A stretch of 64,000 nucleotides of DNA from CAWDLX01 sp963753485 (GTDB taxonomy: Bacteria; Actinomycetota; Actinomycetes; Mycobacteriales; Micromonosporaceae), in contig CAVWCL010000009.1 in assembly GCA_963753485.1 (NCBI GenBank), positions 62,001 through 126,000 of the forward strand, read 5' to 3'. The translations under genes were made by a program, and so were the position numbers. Positions 41,513 through 48,907 of this stretch are shown one piece after another. The notes beneath the pieces were generated by a model. It ran no database searches, was not told the DNA's origin, and saw only the letters and a list, made by a program, of their open reading frames with translations. The first letter of the stretch is position 1; each line of letters opens with the position of its first letter.

Positions 41513-42325
41513 GTGGACCAGCTACTCGGTGACCAGCTGGCGAGGCGGGCCAGCCATGGCCGGCACACCATCGAGGAGTTCCTGCTCACCTACTACAGCT
41601 ACCGGCCGGCCCAGCTCCGGCGCTGGCAGCCGGGACCGGACGTGGCCCTGGCCGACGCGGATCCGGCCGAGTTCGGCCCGCATTTCACCCGCGCCGCCGA
41701 CGGCACCGTCGCGCTCGACGTGGCCGCCCTGCTGGCACGCCGGCGCGGCACGGTCGGGTGGGTGCGCCGGTTGCTGCGGGCCACCGCGTCCCGCCCGGCC
41801 CACCTCGGTTGCTTCGGCCTGCACGAATGGGCCATGGTCTACCGGCAGCCCGAATGGGAGACCCGCCACCACACCCTGCCGCTGCGGCTCGGCCCGGCCG
41901 CTACCGCCGAGCTCGTCGAGGAGCTGCCGGTACGCTGCAGCCACTTCGATGCGTTCCGGTTCTTCACCCCACCGGCGCGTTCGCTCAACCGGCTCCAGCC
42001 CGCCCGGGAGACCCGGCTGGACGACGAACAACCCGGCTGCCTGCACACCAACATGGACCTCTACCGGTGGGCCTACACACTCGCCCCGCTCGCCGCCAGC
42101 GACCTGGTGACCGACTGCTTCGCCCTCGCCCGCGAGATCCGCACCCTCGACATCCGCGCCAGCCCGTACGACCTGGCCGCCATCGGGCTGAGCGCGGTGG
42201 CGATCGAGACGGCCGACGGGAGATCCGAGTACGTGCGCCAGCAGCGCGAGTTCGCGCAGCGGGCGGCGGTCCTGCGCCGGCGTCTGCTCGCCTGCGCCGA
42301 CCGCGGGCTCAGGCCCACGACCTGA
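41513..42325 (+). CDS. Conserved actinobacterial protein, often labelled 3-methyladenine DNA glycosylase
   Basis: The 270-residue protein has conserved blocks TIEEFLLTYYSYRPAQLRRW, LGCFGLHEWAMVYR, RCSHFDAFRFFT, QPGCLHTNMDLYRWAYTLAP and LDIRASPYDLAAIGL. Homologues carry a glycosylase label in databases, but I see no helix-hairpin-helix or other glycosylase feature, so that function is unsupported. The normal N-terminus (VLAREEWTARRTAHRERVDQ) is encoded in frame upstream, from 41462. It is cut from any start by a TGA at 41447 and a frameshift in the tandem repeat, so translation as it stands must begin at GTG 41513 (GGGAG upstream). The stop codon lies in another tandem repeat. Confidence 0.75.
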   Translation: MDQLLGDQLARRASHGRHTIEEFLLTYYSYRPAQLRRWQPGPDVALADADPAEFGPHFTRAADGTVALDVAALLARRRGTVGWVRRLLRATASRPAHLGCFGLHEWAMVYRQPEWETRHHTLPLRLGPAATAELVEELPVRCSHFDAFRFFTPPARSLNRLQPARETRLDDEQPGCLHTNMDLYRWAYTLAPLAASDLVTDCFALAREIRTLDIRASPYDLAAIGLSAVAIETADGRSEYVRQQREFAQRAAVLRRRLLACADRGLRPTT

Positions 42326-42407
42326 TCTCCCATCGTGTGCTTCGGCCCACGACCTGATCTGCCATCGTGTGCTTCGGCCCACGACCTGATCTCCCATCGT
42401 GTGCTTC
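42312..42407. repeat. 32-bp tandem repeat, three units, across the gene end
   Basis: The unit GGCCCACGACCTGATCTCCC plus ATCGTGTGCTTC begins at 42312, 42344 and 42376 with one base change. The first unit contains the stop codon of the preceding gene (TGA 42323-42325), so copy number can change without affecting the protein. Confidence 0.93.
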
Positions 42408-42444
42408 CGCTCCGGATCGGCGCGGCCGGGTGGGCGCGGTCGGA

Positions 42445-42450
42445 TACCGT
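42445..42450 (+). promoter_or_regulatory. Candidate -10 box of a leaderless promoter
   Basis: TACCGT lies seven bases before the ATG at 42458. No ribosome-binding site lies between them. Confidence 0.35.
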
Positions 42451-42457
42451 CGCGGGC

Positions 42458-43474
42458 ATGTCCACCGACGCCGACGCCACCCGATCCTGGCCGCGCCCGG
42501 CCACGTCGTGGCTGGGCGCGCTCGGTTCGGCGTCGTCGTGGGCGGTCGCGGTCTGGACCCTGACCGGGGCGGTCGGCGCTTGGGCGCTGGCCCGGCTGGC
42601 CGGAGTCGAGCGGGGCAGCCCATCGGTACAGCTCATGGCGTTCACCCCGTACGTCGCCTTCGGGGCTCTGGTCCCCCTCGCGGCAGCCGTGCTGACCGGC
42701 CGGTGGGCGGCGGCCGCAGTCGCCGGGCTCGCGGCGGCGGTCCTGCTGGGCTGCGTGTTACCGCGCGCCTTCGGTTCGCCGTCCACTATGGATGGCGAGT
42801 CCATCACGGTGATGTCGGTGAACCTGCGCATCGGGGCGGCGGACGTTCAGGCCATTGTGGACATTGTCGCCGACCGCGAGGTCGACCTGCTGACGCTGCA
42901 GGAGCTCACCCCCGACGCGTACGACCGGTTGACCGCGGCCGGAGTTGAGAAGCGGCTCCCCCATCACGAGGTGAGCCTGAACGACCGGGGTGGCGGCTCG
43001 GCGGTGTACTCGCGCTTCGACCTGATCCGCACCGCCGTGCTCACCCTGCCGGACGCTTTCACCCAGGTCGGCGCGACGGCCGAGGTCCCCGGCGTCGGCG
43101 CCGTGATGATCCAGTCGGTACACCCGGCGCCGCCGCTGAGCGGCGGTACCGTCGGCTGGGCGGCGGGTCTGCGGGCCCAGCCGCCCGCCGGTGCCGCGCT
43201 CACCGTGCTCGCCGGTGACTTCAACGCCACCCTGGACCACGTCGAGCTGCGCCGACTGCTGCACACCGGGTACCGCGATGCGGCCGCCGCGGTGGGCCGC
43301 GGACTCACCCCGACCTGGCCGTACGCCGGACCCCGGGCCGCCGTGGTTCCGAAGGTCACGATCGACCACGTTCTGGTCAACCGCGATATCGGCGTGCGTG
43401 CGTTCGACACCGCCGCGGTCGCCGGCACCGATCACCGGGCGATCATCGCGGTCCTGGTCCTCCCCCGCCTCTGA
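42458..43474 (+). CDS. Membrane endonuclease/exonuclease/phosphatase-family protein
   Basis: The 338-residue protein has an N-terminal region with about three hydrophobic segments (residues about 25-105) and a C-terminal EEP domain: ITVMSVNLRIG (Asn), VDLLTLQELTPDAY (metal-binding Glu), LAGDFNATLDH and VTIDHVLVNRD with TDHRAIIAVL (catalytic His). The metal-dependent phosphodiesterase is predicted to face outside. The substrate (nucleic acid, sphingomyelin-like lipid or inositol phosphate) is open. The ORF extends upstream to 42335 only through the tandem repeat. Confidence 0.85.
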   Translation: MSTDADATRSWPRPATSWLGALGSASSWAVAVWTLTGAVGAWALARLAGVERGSPSVQLMAFTPYVAFGALVPLAAAVLTGRWAAAAVAGLAAAVLLGCVLPRAFGSPSTMDGESITVMSVNLRIGAADVQAIVDIVADREVDLLTLQELTPDAYDRLTAAGVEKRLPHHEVSLNDRGGGSAVYSRFDLIRTAVLTLPDAFTQVGATAEVPGVGAVMIQSVHPAPPLSGGTVGWAAGLRAQPPAGAALTVLAGDFNATLDHVELRRLLHTGYRDAAAAVGRGLTPTWPYAGPRAAVVPKVTIDHVLVNRDIGVRAFDTAAVAGTDHRAIIAVLVLPRL

Positions 43475-43494
43475 CCTAGCCCTTGACCGCAGCC

Positions 43495-43563
43495 CCCCGT
43501 CGATCTAGGGCTTAGGCACGGCTTTGGAGATCGAAGCATGTGCATAAGCCCTAGATCGGCGAG
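43495..43563. repeat. CTAG/GATC palindrome, copy D, between convergent EEP gene and cimA
   Basis: The arms CCCCGTCGATCTAGGGC and GCCCTAGATCGGCGAG surround TTAGGCAC and GTGCATAA with the centre GGAGATCGAA. The two flanking genes end 20 and 2 bases from it, so almost nothing else occupies the junction. Confidence 0.9.
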
Positions 43564-43565
43564 AA

Positions 43566-45200
43566 CTAGGTCGGCGAGAATGCGGGCGCGGGCGTGTCCG
43601 GTGCGGTGTGGACGAGCCCGTAGCTGAGGGCGTCGACCAGAGCCTGCCAGCTCGCCTCGACGACGTTTTCGTGGACGCCGACCGTGACCCAGTCCGAGCC
43701 ATCGGCGCCATGGGTCTCCACCAGCACCCGGGTGATCGCCCCGGTGCCGTGTGAGCCTTCGAGGATGCGCACCTTGTAATCGGCCAGCTCGAACGAGGAC
43801 AGGCCGGGGAACTGGCGGGCCAGCGCGACCCGGAGCGCCTCGTCGAGCGCGTTCACCGGACCGTTGCCCTCGGCGGTTGCGATCACCCGCTCGCCGCGCA
43901 CCCGGACCTTGACCGTCGCCTCGGAGACGACCGCGCCGTCCTCGCGGTGTTCGACGATCACCCGGTACGACTCAAGGGTGAACGGCGCCACGCTCTGCCC
44001 GAGCTCCGCCCGGACCAGGAGCTCGAACGAGGCGTCCGCGGCCTCGAAGGACCAGCCGGCCGCCTCCAGGTCCTTGACCCGGTTGGTGACCGTCGTCAGC
44101 GTCGCCGGCTGGTCGGCCAGGTCCAGCCCGAGCTCACGGGACTTGAGCTCGATGGAGGCCCGGCCGGCCATCTCGGTCACCAGGATCTTCATGTCATTGC
44201 CCACAGTGGATGGCTCAATGTGGTTGTAGAGCAGCGGATCCACTTTGATCGCGCTGGCGTGCAGCCCCGCCTTGTGCGCGAAGGCCGCCGCCCCGACATA
44301 GGGCTGGTGAGTGTCGGGGGCGAGATTGGCGATCTCCGCGATGGCGTGCGAGACCCGCACCAGCTGCTCCAGGCAGCCCGCCGGCAGCACCGGCCGGCCG
44401 AGCTTGAGCTGGAGGTTCGCCACGGTCGCGAACAGGTCCGCGTTGCCGGGCCGTTCGCCGTAGCCGTTCGCGGTGCACTGCAGATGGCGCACCCCGGCCT
44501 CGACCGCGGCGATGGTGTTCGCCACCGCGCAGGAGGTGTCGTTCTGGCAGTGGATACCCAGGCGAGCCACCGCACCGGCGGCGTCACTGCCGAGCAGGGC
44601 AGCCAACCGGGGCCCGAGCTCGGTGACCACCGCCGTGACCATCGACGGCAGCATGCCGCCGTTGGTGTCGCACATCACACCGACCTCGGCGCCCGACTCC
44701 AGCGCGGCGGCAGCGACGCTCGTCGCGTACGCCGGGTCGAACCGGAAGCCGTCGAAGAAGTGCTCGCAGTCGAGGAACACCCGGCGCCCTTCACCCCGCA
44801 GAAAGCTCACGGTGTCCCGCACCATGGCCAGGTTCTCCACCGGCGTGGTCCGCAGCGCGCGCTGCACGTGGCGGACGTCGGACTTGGCGACCAGGCACAC
44901 CACCGGGGTCTGCGCATCGAGCAGCGCGCGCACCTGCGGGTCGGCGTCGGCGCGGGTCGCGGCCTTGCGGGTCGCGCCGAACGCCACCAGCGACGCGTGT
45001 CGCAGGTGGAGTTCGGTGCGCGCCCGCCGGAAAAACTCGGTGTCCTTGGGCATGGCACCGGGCCAGCCGCCCTCGATGAACCCCACGCCGAGCTCGTCGA
45101 GCAGGCGCGCGATGGCGAGCTTGTCCACCACCGAGTAGGTGATGCCCTCGCGCTGCGCGCCATCGCGCAGGGTGGTGTCGAAGACCTGGTACGTGGTCAC
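43566..45200 (-). CDS. cimA: (R)-citramalate synthase
   Basis: CimA condenses pyruvate and acetyl-CoA to citramalate, the first step of the threonine-independent isoleucine route. The 544-residue protein has the alpha-isopropylmalate synthase-like barrel (YQVFDTTLRDGAQREGITYS, FIEGGWPGAMPKD), metal-ligand block GIHCQNDTSCAVAN, ANGYGERPGNADLF, AFAHKAGLHASA and a C-terminal LeuA-type regulatory domain. The start TTYQVFDTTLRDG with FIEGGWPG separates it from LeuA. leuCD and leuB in the window can complete 2-oxobutyrate formation. It is preceded by a leader peptide and terminator (45248-45343). Confidence 0.93.
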   Translation of the reverse strand: MTTYQVFDTTLRDGAQREGITYSVVDKLAIARLLDELGVGFIEGGWPGAMPKDTEFFRRARTELHLRHASLVAFGATRKAATRADADPQVRALLDAQTPVVCLVAKSDVRHVQRALRTTPVENLAMVRDTVSFLRGEGRRVFLDCEHFFDGFRFDPAYATSVAAAALESGAEVGVMCDTNGGMLPSMVTAVVTELGPRLAALLGSDAAGAVARLGIHCQNDTSCAVANTIAAVEAGVRHLQCTANGYGERPGNADLFATVANLQLKLGRPVLPAGCLEQLVRVSHAIAEIANLAPDTHQPYVGAAAFAHKAGLHASAIKVDPLLYNHIEPSTVGNDMKILVTEMAGRASIELKSRELGLDLADQPATLTTVTNRVKDLEAAGWSFEAADASFELLVRAELGQSVAPFTLESYRVIVEHREDGAVVSEATVKVRVRGERVIATAEGNGPVNALDEALRVALARQFPGLSSFELADYKVRILEGSHGTGAITRVLVETHGADGSDWVTVGVHENVVEASWQALVDALSYGLVHTAPDTPAPAFSPT

Positions 45201-45247
45201 GGTTCCTCATCTCAGCGGGCGGAAACTCAGCAGAAACACGGCAGCAA

Positions 45248-45278
45248 CAAAAAGACCTCCCGCGAAAGGCGAGAGGTC
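45248..45278 (-). terminator. Attenuator terminator before cimA
   Basis: On the minus strand GACCTC...CGC and GCG...GAGGTC form a stem with a small loop, followed immediately by TTTTTG. It sits 48 bases before the cimA start and after the leader ORF. A preceding hairpin (GCGCGCGCAG / CTGCGCGCGC, about 45279-45309) begins at the leader stop codon; the GACCT in its loop could pair with AGGTC of the terminator as an alternative structure. Confidence 0.75.
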
Positions 45279-45307
45279 GGCGCGCGCAGGTCGTACGGCT
45301 GCGCGCG

Positions 45308-45343
45308 CTATTCGATAATCGGCCGGCGGTACCCGAACGTCAT
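45308..45343 (-). CDS. Putative 11-residue leader peptide for cimA with Ile-Ile codons
   Basis: The short ORF MTFGYRRPIIE starts at ATG 45343 and stops at the TAG at 45308. Its two consecutive Ile codons (ATT ATC, the first rare at this GC content) come just before the stop. A GC-rich hairpin starts at the stop codon and an intrinsic terminator follows. CACAAT lies seven bases before the ATG and may be a -10 box. This is the expected layout for isoleucine-sensing attenuation. Another ATG three codons upstream (45352) is in frame. Confidence 0.6.
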   Translation of the reverse strand: MTFGYRRPIIE

Positions 45344-45444
45344 GGACGCCATTGTGCCATCGCTGTCCGGCCTCTGGGAGCAGCTGCCCACATTCTGGGC
45401 GCGGCGGTCGGCGCCGGCGCTCCCGATGGGGTGCCGGCGCCGGC

Positions 45445-45450
45445 TACCCT
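45445..45450 (+). promoter_or_regulatory. Candidate -10 box of a leaderless promoter for the phosphatase gene
   Basis: TACCCT lies six bases before the ATG at 45457. It is divergent from the cimA leader. Confidence 0.45.
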
Positions 45451-45456
45451 CGAGGC

Positions 45457-46191
45457 ATGGTCCAGCGGCGGGTGCCGTTCACGAACGTGTTCAACTTCCG
45501 CGACCTCGGGGGCTACCGCACCGCCGCCGGCGCCCGCGTGCGCTGGCGCCGGCTCTACCGGGCCGACGACCTGTCCCGGCTGGAACCCGGTGAACAGGAC
45601 CGTTTCACCGCGCTGGGTATCCGTACCGTGGTCGACCTGCGCCGTCCCAACGAGATCGAGGAGGACGGCCGGATCCCCCCGTTTGACGGCTTCACCTACC
45701 GCCATGTGCACCTACGCCACGCGCGGTGGCCGGAGCGCAGCTTCGCCGACACCGCGGAGCGGATCGAGTACGTGGTCGCCCGCTACCGCGACATGAGCGT
45801 GGAGTCGGCCGATGGCCTGGGTGAGGCGCTGCGTCACATCGCGGACGCCGACGCGGCGCCGCTGGTGTTTCACTGCATCGCCGGCAAGGACCGCACCGGC
45901 ATTGTGGCCGCGCTGGCGCTGTGCCTGCTGGGCGTTCCGGACGCCGCGGTGGTGGCCGACTACCACCTCAGCGAGCGGGCCGAGGCATCGGCCTGGGAGC
46001 GGTACACCCGGGTGCTCCGCCCGGACCTGCGCGGCGTGGTCCGCCCGTACCAGATCTCGCCGCCGGCGGCGATGCAACGCTTCCTCGACGAACTGCGGGT
46101 GGCCCACGGGTCGGTCGCCAACTATGCGACCAGCGTCGGCGTCGGGCCCGATCAGGTCGCCGCGATGCGCGCCCACCTGCTCGTGCGGTGA
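45457..46191 (+). CDS. Tyrosine/lipid phosphatase-like protein
   Basis: The 244-residue protein has FNFRDLGGYRTAAGARVRWR, VVDLRRPNEIEEDG and the CX5R phosphatase loop FHCIAGKDRTGIVAALAL, as in the Y_phosphatase3 family (M. tuberculosis PtpB-like). The cysteine and arginine are both present, so catalysis is expected. PtpB-type enzymes act on phosphotyrosine and phosphoinositides, but the substrate here is unknown. The stop is 4 bases from the convergent ilvE stop. Confidence 0.88.
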   Translation: MVQRRVPFTNVFNFRDLGGYRTAAGARVRWRRLYRADDLSRLEPGEQDRFTALGIRTVVDLRRPNEIEEDGRIPPFDGFTYRHVHLRHARWPERSFADTAERIEYVVARYRDMSVESADGLGEALRHIADADAAPLVFHCIAGKDRTGIVAALALCLLGVPDAAVVADYHLSERAEASAWERYTRVLRPDLRGVVRPYQISPPAAMQRFLDELRVAHGSVANYATSVGVGPDQVAAMRAHLLVR

Positions 46192-46195
46192 GACA

Positions 46196-47293
46196 TCAGA
46201 GCAGGCGCTTGACCCATCCATGCGGGTCGGGCGAACGTCGACGCTGGATGTCGACGAGCGCCTGGCGCAGGTGGGCGGTGACCGGACCGATGCCGCCGTC
46301 GGCACCGAAGACCAGATCGTCCTCGGTGGAGCGCAGCCGGCCGATCGGCGTGATCACGGCGGCCGTTCCGCACGCGAAGACCTCGGTCAGTCGGCCACTC
46401 GCCGCGTCCCGGCGCCACTGCGCCAGGCTGACCGGGCGCTCGCGCACCTGCCGGCCCTCATCCCGGGCGAGCGTCATGATCGCGTCGCGGGTGATGCCCG
46501 GCAGGATGGTGCCGGTGAGCGGCGGCGTGGTCAGCGATCCGTCGCGGTAGACGAAGAAGATGTTCATCCCGCCGAGCTCCTCGACGTAGCGACCCCTGAC
46601 CGCGTCGAGGAAGACCACCTGGTCGCAGCCGTGCTCGGTCGCCTCGGCCTGGGCGATCAGGCTCGCCGCGTAGTTGCCGCCGCACTTCACCGCGCCGGTG
46701 CCGCCGGGCGCGGCCCGGGTGTAGTGCTCGGAGACCCACAACGTGACCGGCTTCTGCCCGCCGGGGAAGTAGGAGCCCACCGGCGAGGCGATCAGGACGT
46801 AGACGTACTCGGCGGACGGCTTGACGCCGAGGAACACCTGACTCGCGTACATGATCGGGCGCAAGTACAGCGAGCCCTCGGGGTCGGTCGGCACCCAGTC
46901 ACGGTCGATCGCGACGAGTTCGGCGACCGAGCCGAGAAAGAGCTCCTCCGGCAACGCCGGCATCGCCATCCGCGCCGCCGAGGCTTGGAAGCGATGCGCG
47001 TTCATCTCCGAGCGGAACGTGGTGATCGCGCCGTCATCGCAGCGGTACGCCTTGAGACCCTCGAAGATCTCCTGCGCGTAGTGCAGCACCGCGGTCGCCG
47101 GATCCATCGGGATCGGTGCCCGCGCCGCCACCTGCGGCTCGTACCATCCCTTGCCCTCGGCATAGCGGGCCGTCACCATGTGGTCGCTGAAGACCCGGCC
47201 GAAGCCGGGATCGGCCATCAGCGCGGCTCGCTCGCCGGCGCGGACCCGATGCCGCGAGGGCCGGATGTCGAAGATCAGATCACCACCGGTCAT
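46196..47293 (-). CDS. ilvE: Branched-chain amino acid aminotransferase
   Basis: IlvE transaminates the three branched-chain 2-oxo acids in the last biosynthetic step. The 365-residue class IV PLP enzyme has HYAQEIFEGLKAYR, SLYLRPIMYAS, the lysine block GTGAVKCGGNYAASL, EELGGMNIFFVY and FACGTAAVITPIG. ATG 47293 has GGAGG upstream; the in-frame ORF to 47344 is unlikely to be translated. leuB lies upstream, separated by a tandem repeat. Confidence 0.95.
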   Translation of the reverse strand: MTGGDLIFDIRPSRHRVRAGERAALMADPGFGRVFSDHMVTARYAEGKGWYEPQVAARAPIPMDPATAVLHYAQEIFEGLKAYRCDDGAITTFRSEMNAHRFQASAARMAMPALPEELFLGSVAELVAIDRDWVPTDPEGSLYLRPIMYASQVFLGVKPSAEYVYVLIASPVGSYFPGGQKPVTLWVSEHYTRAAPGGTGAVKCGGNYAASLIAQAEATEHGCDQVVFLDAVRGRYVEELGGMNIFFVYRDGSLTTPPLTGTILPGITRDAIMTLARDEGRQVRERPVSLAQWRRDAASGRLTEVFACGTAAVITPIGRLRSTEDDLVFGADGGIGPVTAHLRQALVDIQRRRSPDPHGWVKRLL

Positions 47294-47415
47294 GAGTACC
47301 TCCGGTTTGCGGGCGACGGCGCGGCCGGCGCTGATGTGATGCAAAGAACGTACCCGAACGGCCGTTCAGTTGACACGACGAAGCCGGCGCGGCGCGGTCG
47401 ATCGCGCGGTCCACC

Positions 47416-47550
47416 GGCCACGCAGTGGCCCCGCGTTTACCCGGCCACGCAGTGGCCCCGCGTTTACCCGGCCACGCAGTGGCCCCGCGTTTACCCGGCC
47501 ACGCAGTGGCCCCGCGTTTACCCGGGCGCGCAGTGGCCCCGCGTTTGCCC
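47416..47550. repeat. 27-bp tandem repeat, five units, between leuB and ilvE
   Basis: The unit GGCCACGCAGTGGCCCCGCG plus TTTACCC begins at 47416, 47443, 47470, 47497 and (diverged) 47524. Four copies are identical. The remainder of the 284-base region between leuB and the ilvE start shows no other feature. Confidence 0.94.
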
Positions 47551-47577
47551 GGCCACGGCCGCGCGCGGCCTGGCGGA

Positions 47578-48624
47578 CTAGGCCGCCAGCGCGGCCAACC
47601 GGTCACCGATCTCGTCGGTGCGACGCCCGACGCCCGACGCCCGGCCGGCCAGCTCGGCGGCGACCGCCTGCTCGATCCGGCGGGCCGAATCATCATGTCC
47701 AAGGTGATCGAGCATAAGCGCCACCGAGAGGACCGCGGCGACCGGATCGGCGACGCCTTGGCCGGCGATGTCCGGGGCCGAGCCGTGCACCGGCTCGAAC
47801 ATCGACGGGTACACCCGCTCCGGATTGATGCAACCACTGGCGGCCAGCCCGATGCCGCCGCAGACCGCGGCCGCCACGTCGGTGAGGATGTCCCCGAAGA
47901 GGTTGTCGGTGACGATCACGTCGTACCGTTGCGGCTGGGTCACCAGGAACATCCCCGCGGCATCCACGTGCTGGTATTCGGTGGTCACCTCCGGGAACTC
48001 GACCGCCACGTCGGCGAACGTGCGGGCCCACAACCCACCGGCGTAGGTGAGCACATTGGTCTTGTGCACCAAGGTCAGCCGGCGCCGCTCGCGGCGGCGG
48101 GCCCGGGCGAACGCATCCCGGATCACCCGCTCGACGCCGTAGCGGGTGTTAAGGCTCTCCTCCGTCGCCACCTCCGCCGGCGTACCCGGGTGAAGCGAAC
48201 CGCCGGCACCGGCGTACGGCCCTTCGGTGCCCTCCCGGACCACCACGAAGTCGACCTCACCCGGCTTGACCGCGGCGAGCGGCCCGCGGGTGCCCGGCCA
48301 GAGCCGCGACGGGCGGAGGTTCACGTACTGGTCGAGCGCGAAGCGCAGGCGCAACAGTAGGCCGCGCTCGATCAGGCCGGGCGGCAGGCTGGGATCGCCG
48401 GGCGCGCCGCCCACGGCGCCGAGCAGGATCGCGTCGTGTTCGCCCAGTTCGGCCAGCACCGAGTCGGGCAGCACCTCACCGGTGCGCAGGTAACGCTGGG
48501 CGCCCAGGTCGTAGCTGGTGCGCTCGACGCCGGGCAGGACCGCGTCGAGCACCTTGAGGCCCTGGGCGACCACCTCGCCCCCGATGCCGTCGCCCGGTAT
48601 CACCGCAACCCGCGCCACCGCCAC
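47578..48624 (-). CDS. leuB: 3-isopropylmalate dehydrogenase
   Basis: LeuB oxidises 3-isopropylmalate to 2-oxoisocaproate and can act on erythro-3-methylmalate in the citramalate route. The 348-residue protein has RVAVIPGDGIGGEVVAQGLK, VVREGTEGPYAGAGG, LTLVHKTNVLTYA, and VTDNLFGDILTDVAAAV with FEPVHGSAPDIAGQG. The GTG start has no strong site; a GTG two codons later is equally possible. It is the first gene of a short minus-strand group with ilvE. Confidence 0.95.
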   Translation of the reverse strand: MAVARVAVIPGDGIGGEVVAQGLKVLDAVLPGVERTSYDLGAQRYLRTGEVLPDSVLAELGEHDAILLGAVGGAPGDPSLPPGLIERGLLLRLRFALDQYVNLRPSRLWPGTRGPLAAVKPGEVDFVVVREGTEGPYAGAGGSLHPGTPAEVATEESLNTRYGVERVIRDAFARARRRERRRLTLVHKTNVLTYAGGLWARTFADVAVEFPEVTTEYQHVDAAGMFLVTQPQRYDVIVTDNLFGDILTDVAAAVCGGIGLAASGCINPERVYPSMFEPVHGSAPDIAGQGVADPVAAVLSVALMLDHLGHDDSARRIEQAVAAELAGRASGVGRRTDEIGDRLAALAA

Positions 48625-48660
48625 CTCTGGCTCCTCCCGCCACCCCGGCCAATCCCGCCG

Positions 48661-48711
48661 GCGTCAGCTCTCTCCCGGCGTCAGCTCTCTCCCGGCGTCA
48701 GCTCTTCGCCC
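48661..48711. repeat. 17-bp tandem repeat, three units, upstream of leuB
   Basis: GCGTCAGCTCTCTCCCG begins at 48661, 48678 and (diverged) 48695, with decaying GCGTCGGCTCTC copies to about 48740. It lies in the divergent region between leuB and the membrane protein gene at 48908. The rest of that gap shows no recognisable element. Confidence 0.8.
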
Positions 48712-48907
48712 AGCGTCGGCTCTCGCGTCGGCTCTCGCTCAGCGCCGGCCGATCCTATCCTGCGGTACGGGCATCCCGTCATGTGGGCGAGAGGCCAGGT
48801 CGTCGACCCGCTGGGACGCCGTCGCATACTGGGCCTACCCGCTACGACACGGTCGGTGGCCGCCGGTAGGTGGCCGGCGACACCCGACCAGCGCACGAAG
48901 GGCAGCC

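Noticed and set aside
41513..42325. DNA glycosylase function
   Set aside because: The common database label is not backed by any glycosylase motif I can see. It is left as a conserved protein of unknown function.
42335..42457. N-terminal extension of the EEP protein
   Set aside because: It is translated from the tandem repeat and gives no signal peptide. The ATG at 42458 with a TACCGT box is more likely.
45201..45343. T-box riboswitch before cimA
   Set aside because: No T-box bulge sequence (UGGN in a conserved context) or Stem I is present. The short ORF with Ile codons favours a translating-ribosome attenuator.
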